This document shows positions 61,766 to 64,000 of a stretch of 64,000 nt of DNA, one piece after another. The stretch comes from Polynucleobacter parvulilacunae (GTDB lineage: Bacteria; Pseudomonadota; Gammaproteobacteria; Burkholderiales; Burkholderiaceae): positions 707,337 to 771,336 of the forward strand of contig NZ_JACVPW010000001.1 in assembly GCF_018881715.1 (NCBI RefSeq), in the 5' to 3' direction. The stretch's first letter is position 1, and every line of letters begins with the position of its first letter. The translations under genes and the position numbers were made by a program. The notes under the pieces are model-generated. The model was not told the DNA's origin and did not search any database. It worked only from the letters and a program-made list of their open reading frames with translations.

Positions 61766-62893
61766 AGGAGTGTAAGGCTTGTAGCCTGTTACTTCGAGCT
61801 TGTAACCAGACAGGCTTGGAACGGGGCTGGGGTTTGCAAGTAAGCACATTTTGCCAACACCAATATCTTTCAAGATTTGAGCGCCAATACCGTAACTTCT
61901 GAAATCGGTTTTTCTGGCCAAAGGTTTCTTAGCCTCTTCCTGTGACTGATTTAGTTTTTGGAACTGGGCAAGCCAATCTTGATCATTCGGGGCAGCGATA
62001 CCTGAGGCATTTAGAAGAACTGCAACGCCAGCAGGGGCAGCAGCCAGCTCTTCCAAGGCTTTAGCTAATGGCCAGGAATGTGTGCTGACATTCGCATCCA
62101 GAAAATCTAAAACAGTGACGGGCTCATGTACACGTACTAAAGTCTCTTGAGCCTCAGATGGCTTGCCATTAACCAGAGCAATATGAACACATGAGCTTGG
62201 CGTATCACGATAAATAATGCCTTGAAATTTGCCCCAAGGGGTAATGAATTCTCTACTGCCTTCGCGAACCACAATACTTTCATGCTGACTGCGGTATTGA
62301 ATGAGATCAGCGATGCTGCCAATTTTTAATTGATGCTCTTTGGCAAATTCGAGAAGATCTGGAAGACGCGCCATGCTGCCATCGTCTTTCATAATTTCAC
62401 AAATCACGGAGGTTGGTGAGCAGCCTGCCATAGCTGCTAAGTCACAACCTGCTTCAGTATGTCCTGAGCGAATAAGTACGCCACCAGGCTGGGCCATTAA
62501 TGGAAAAATATGCCCGGGCTGAACTAGATCGCTGGGCTTAGCATTTGGTGCTACTGCAGTTTTAATCGTCAGCGCACGATCAGCTGCTGAGATGCCAGTA
62601 GTAACGCCACTAGCCGCCTCAATAGATACGGTGAAGTTAGTTCCCATCGATGTGCCGTTATCCCGAACCATCAAGGGAAGGTTGATTTGTTGGCAGCGCT
62701 CGCGGGTGAGGGTTAAGCAAATGAGACCGCGACCATACTTAGCCATGAAATTGACTGCCTCAGCCGTAATGTAATCCGCAGCCAGGACTAAATCACCCTC
62801 GTTCTCGCGATCCTCTTCATCGACAAGGATCACCATCTTTCCGGCACGCAGCTCGGCAATAATTTCTTCGGTGGAGGCAAGGGTATTTGGCAT
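61763..62893 (-). CDS. ribBA: RibBA: 3,4-dihydroxy-2-butanone-4-phosphate synthase with degenerate GTP cyclohydrolase II domain
   Basis: N-terminal RibB domain (1-~205) is intact: DEEDRENEGD (25-34) holds the metal and substrate acids, and HTEAGCDLA (145-153) is conserved. It converts ribulose 5-phosphate to the four-carbon riboflavin precursor. The C-terminal part (~206-376) has the RibA fold (ETLVRVHE, FRSYGIGAQIL) but the zinc-binding cysteines after RVH (normally C...CDC) are missing: RVHEPVTVLDFLDA instead. A working GTP cyclohydrolase II must therefore be elsewhere. Such RibBA with lost RibA activity is common in betaproteobacteria. Confidence 0.93.
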   Translation of the reverse strand: MPNTLASTEEIIAELRAGKMVILVDEEDRENEGDLVLAADYITAEAVNFMAKYGRGLICLTLTRERCQQINLPLMVRDNGTSMGTNFTVSIEAASGVTTGISAADRALTIKTAVAPNAKPSDLVQPGHIFPLMAQPGGVLIRSGHTEAGCDLAAMAGCSPTSVICEIMKDDGSMARLPDLLEFAKEHQLKIGSIADLIQYRSQHESIVVREGSREFITPWGKFQGIIYRDTPSSCVHIALVNGKPSEAQETLVRVHEPVTVLDFLDANVSTHSWPLAKALEELAAAPAGVAVLLNASGIAAPNDQDWLAQFQKLNQSQEEAKKPLARKTDFRSYGIGAQILKDIGVGKMCLLANPSPVPSLSGYKLEVTGYKPYTP

Positions 62894-63015
62894 AGCCCTC
62901 TATTTTAAGCGCAGGACCTGCTTGTTGTTCAGTCCTACCCCAATATCCTGACTTTCTGACGGCAGGAGCCTTAGACGAGAGTTTCAGTTCGCAGGCCTGC
63001 CTTAGAAAATAGGCA

Positions 63016-63345
63016 ATGCCCCCTAAACAGTGCTTTGACCCAAGAATCGGTTCTCAAAACTGCCAGGGGTTCATATTGCTCGAAGTTTTAGTGGCGCTGA
63101 GCCTCATTCTGGGGGTCTGGACCATCTCGGTTGGAGCTTATCAACGACTGGCTTTAATCCTGAGTCAGCAAGAAAGTAAAAGATCTCAAATTAGAAAGGA
63201 ATTGGATGCTTTTGAAATGCGAGAGCGGGCTAGAGCCAATCTCAATCTACCTAGCGAATCTTTAATTAATGAGTCTGCTCGAGTGTCTGATCGGAATCGC
63301 TCTGTGCGTACTTCTACTCAACCCATTATTAAAAACAAGCGCTAA
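63016..63345 (+). CDS. PilV-like minor type IV pilin
   Basis: Short prepilin, 109 aa. An 18-residue leader ends in G18, followed by FILLE (F19, E23), the class III cleavage motif read by PilD, and a hydrophobic stretch EVLVALSLILGVWTISVGAY. After that only ~70 charged residues follow, much less than the ~150-200 aa of ordinary PilV. The 3' end overlaps the next gene by 77 bases in another frame. It resembles the PilV/FimU-type minor pilins of a pilV-pilW-pilX operon. Confidence 0.72.
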   Translation: MPPKQCFDPRIGSQNCQGFILLEVLVALSLILGVWTISVGAYQRLALILSQQESKRSQIRKELDAFEMRERARANLNLPSESLINESARVSDRNRSVRTSTQPIIKNKR

Positions 63346-63919
63346 TTTGGTCATCAAACAAATTGAGTATGAGAAATCACAATCTTTAATTGCAGAGGCA
63401 GATCGTGCATTTGAACTCATTGGGCGCGCTATTCGTATGGCTGGGTATCGCAATATTCAATCCCCACAAATCTCAAACCAAAAGTCAGGGCAAGCCCATA
63501 CAAATTCGTTTCTAGAGATAAATAAAAAATCAGGATTCCGTGGATCTGATTCGTTAAGCATTCATCATGAATTATCCGCGGGTGTAGATTTTGATTGCAT
63601 TGGAAATGCCCTTTCTAAAGATCGGACCAAAAATAATTTAGCTATGCAAGGATTCTTGGTGGATCGTCAGGCAGGAGTTCCGAAGGGTAAGAAGGTGAAT
63701 GGTGGTTCGCTAATATGCCAGTCGCTTGATCGCCAGGGACGCGTTCAAAACACTACCTTAATGAATGGGATAAACGGATTATTGATTGAGGAGCTAAATG
63801 CCAATGAAGCCCATTCTAGGAGGGGCCAAAGGCTGTTTAAGGTCAAGCTACAAATGACTGACGGGGCCAAGCTTCATTTGGATCTAGAGCGAACTTTTGC
63901 GACGAGAAATCTACCATGA
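63269..63919 (+). CDS. PilW-like minor pilin without leader peptide
   Basis: 216-aa protein beginning MSLLECLIGIALCVLL, like a mature type IV pilin with M at +1 and E at +5, but with no preceding prepilin leader: an in-frame TAA lies at 63263-63265, only one codon before the ATG. The remainder (IEYEKSQSLIAEADRAFELIGRAIRMAGYR) matches PilW proteins. The missing leader and glycine would avoid PilD processing. Overlap with the pilV-like gene is 77 bases. A TTG or an upstream frame change is an alternative. Confidence 0.72.
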   Translation: MSLLECLIGIALCVLLLNPLLKTSANLVIKQIEYEKSQSLIAEADRAFELIGRAIRMAGYRNIQSPQISNQKSGQAHTNSFLEINKKSGFRGSDSLSIHHELSAGVDFDCIGNALSKDRTKNNLAMQGFLVDRQAGVPKGKKVNGGSLICQSLDRQGRVQNTTLMNGINGLLIEELNANEAHSRRGQRLFKVKLQMTDGAKLHLDLERTFATRNLP

Positions 63920-64000
63920 TCTTGGCTTGGGTTATTTCACTGCTCTTACTTTGTTCTTCTCTCATCAATTATTTGGAGAGGTTGAATGCATTACGTATCG
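63916..64000 (+). CDS. Start of a third minor-pilin operon gene (partial)
   Basis: The ATG at 63916 overlaps the PilW stop (ATGA) and reads MILAWVISLLLLCSSLINYLER to the end of the window. It has a hydrophobic N-terminal helix. Position suggests a PilX-like or assembly gene, but too little is visible for a firm call. Confidence 0.55.
   Translation, partial: MILAWVISLLLLCSSLINYLERLNALRI

Noticed and set aside
62894-63015. Possible FMN riboswitch upstream of ribBA
   Set aside because: The minus-strand leader does not show the conserved RFN blocks; only short GC-rich repeats such as GCAGGCCTGC are seen.

Overview
The window looks like a stretch of chromosome from a betaproteobacterium of the family Burkholderiaceae, most likely Polynucleobacter or a close relative. 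This is inferred from moderate GC content, compact gene packing, a lysine/alanine-rich histone H1-like protein, and gene neighbourhoods typical of that family (accC-accB-aroQ, thiL-pgpA-pncC, the fur/bamE divergent pair, yqgE-ruvX-pyrR-pyrB, nusB-ribH-ribBA). No database search was possible, so the genus is an inference. I saw no rRNA, tRNA, CRISPR array, insertion sequence or prophage.

Bases 1-3,012 hold the end of nrdA, nrdB, and a histone H1-like gene whose conserved C-terminal tail lies in the -1 frame behind an A-AAA-AAG run. Bases 3,065-8,756 (minus strand) carry a PfkB-family kinase, a fusion of the L11 methyltransferase PrmA to a membrane DUF3426 domain, the biotin carboxylase pair accC/accB, aroQ and a TlpA-like thioredoxin. 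Bases 8,783-15,599 (plus) carry mpl, a fabG-like reductase, an RNase II family nuclease, a TonB-like protein, aroE and mtgA. Bases 15,623-28,060 hold pyrF, corA, the overlapping thiL-pgpA-pncC group, maeB, a barstar-domain protein, rsmE, tkt, gap and the divergent fur/bamE pair. Bases 28,129-42,1xx are housekeeping: dapB, leuS, lptE, holA, proA, hemJ, a THUMP methyltransferase, rubredoxin, hemL, apaH, phrB, yqgE, ruvX, pyrR and pyrB.

Bases 43,144-58,232 are mostly a surface-glycan region. It holds several glycosyltransferases and DUF6492/DUF5672 proteins, an O-antigen ligase-like membrane protein, two minus-strand transferases, the complete dTDP-L-rhamnose set rfbBDAC behind a palindromic leader, a heptosyltransferase, a TolC-like outer-membrane protein, the undecaprenyl-pyrophosphate phosphatase uppP and a UDP-glucuronate decarboxylase. 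Together these suggest synthesis, lipid-carrier recycling and ligation of a rhamnose- and possibly xylose-containing LPS glycan.

Bases 58,233-62,893 hold trmB, gabD, nusB, ribH and ribBA, with an 11-bp tandem repeat between ribH and ribBA. The window ends in a minor-pilin operon (pilV-like, pilW-like and the start of a third gene) in which the pilW-like protein appears to begin directly at the mature pilin residue.
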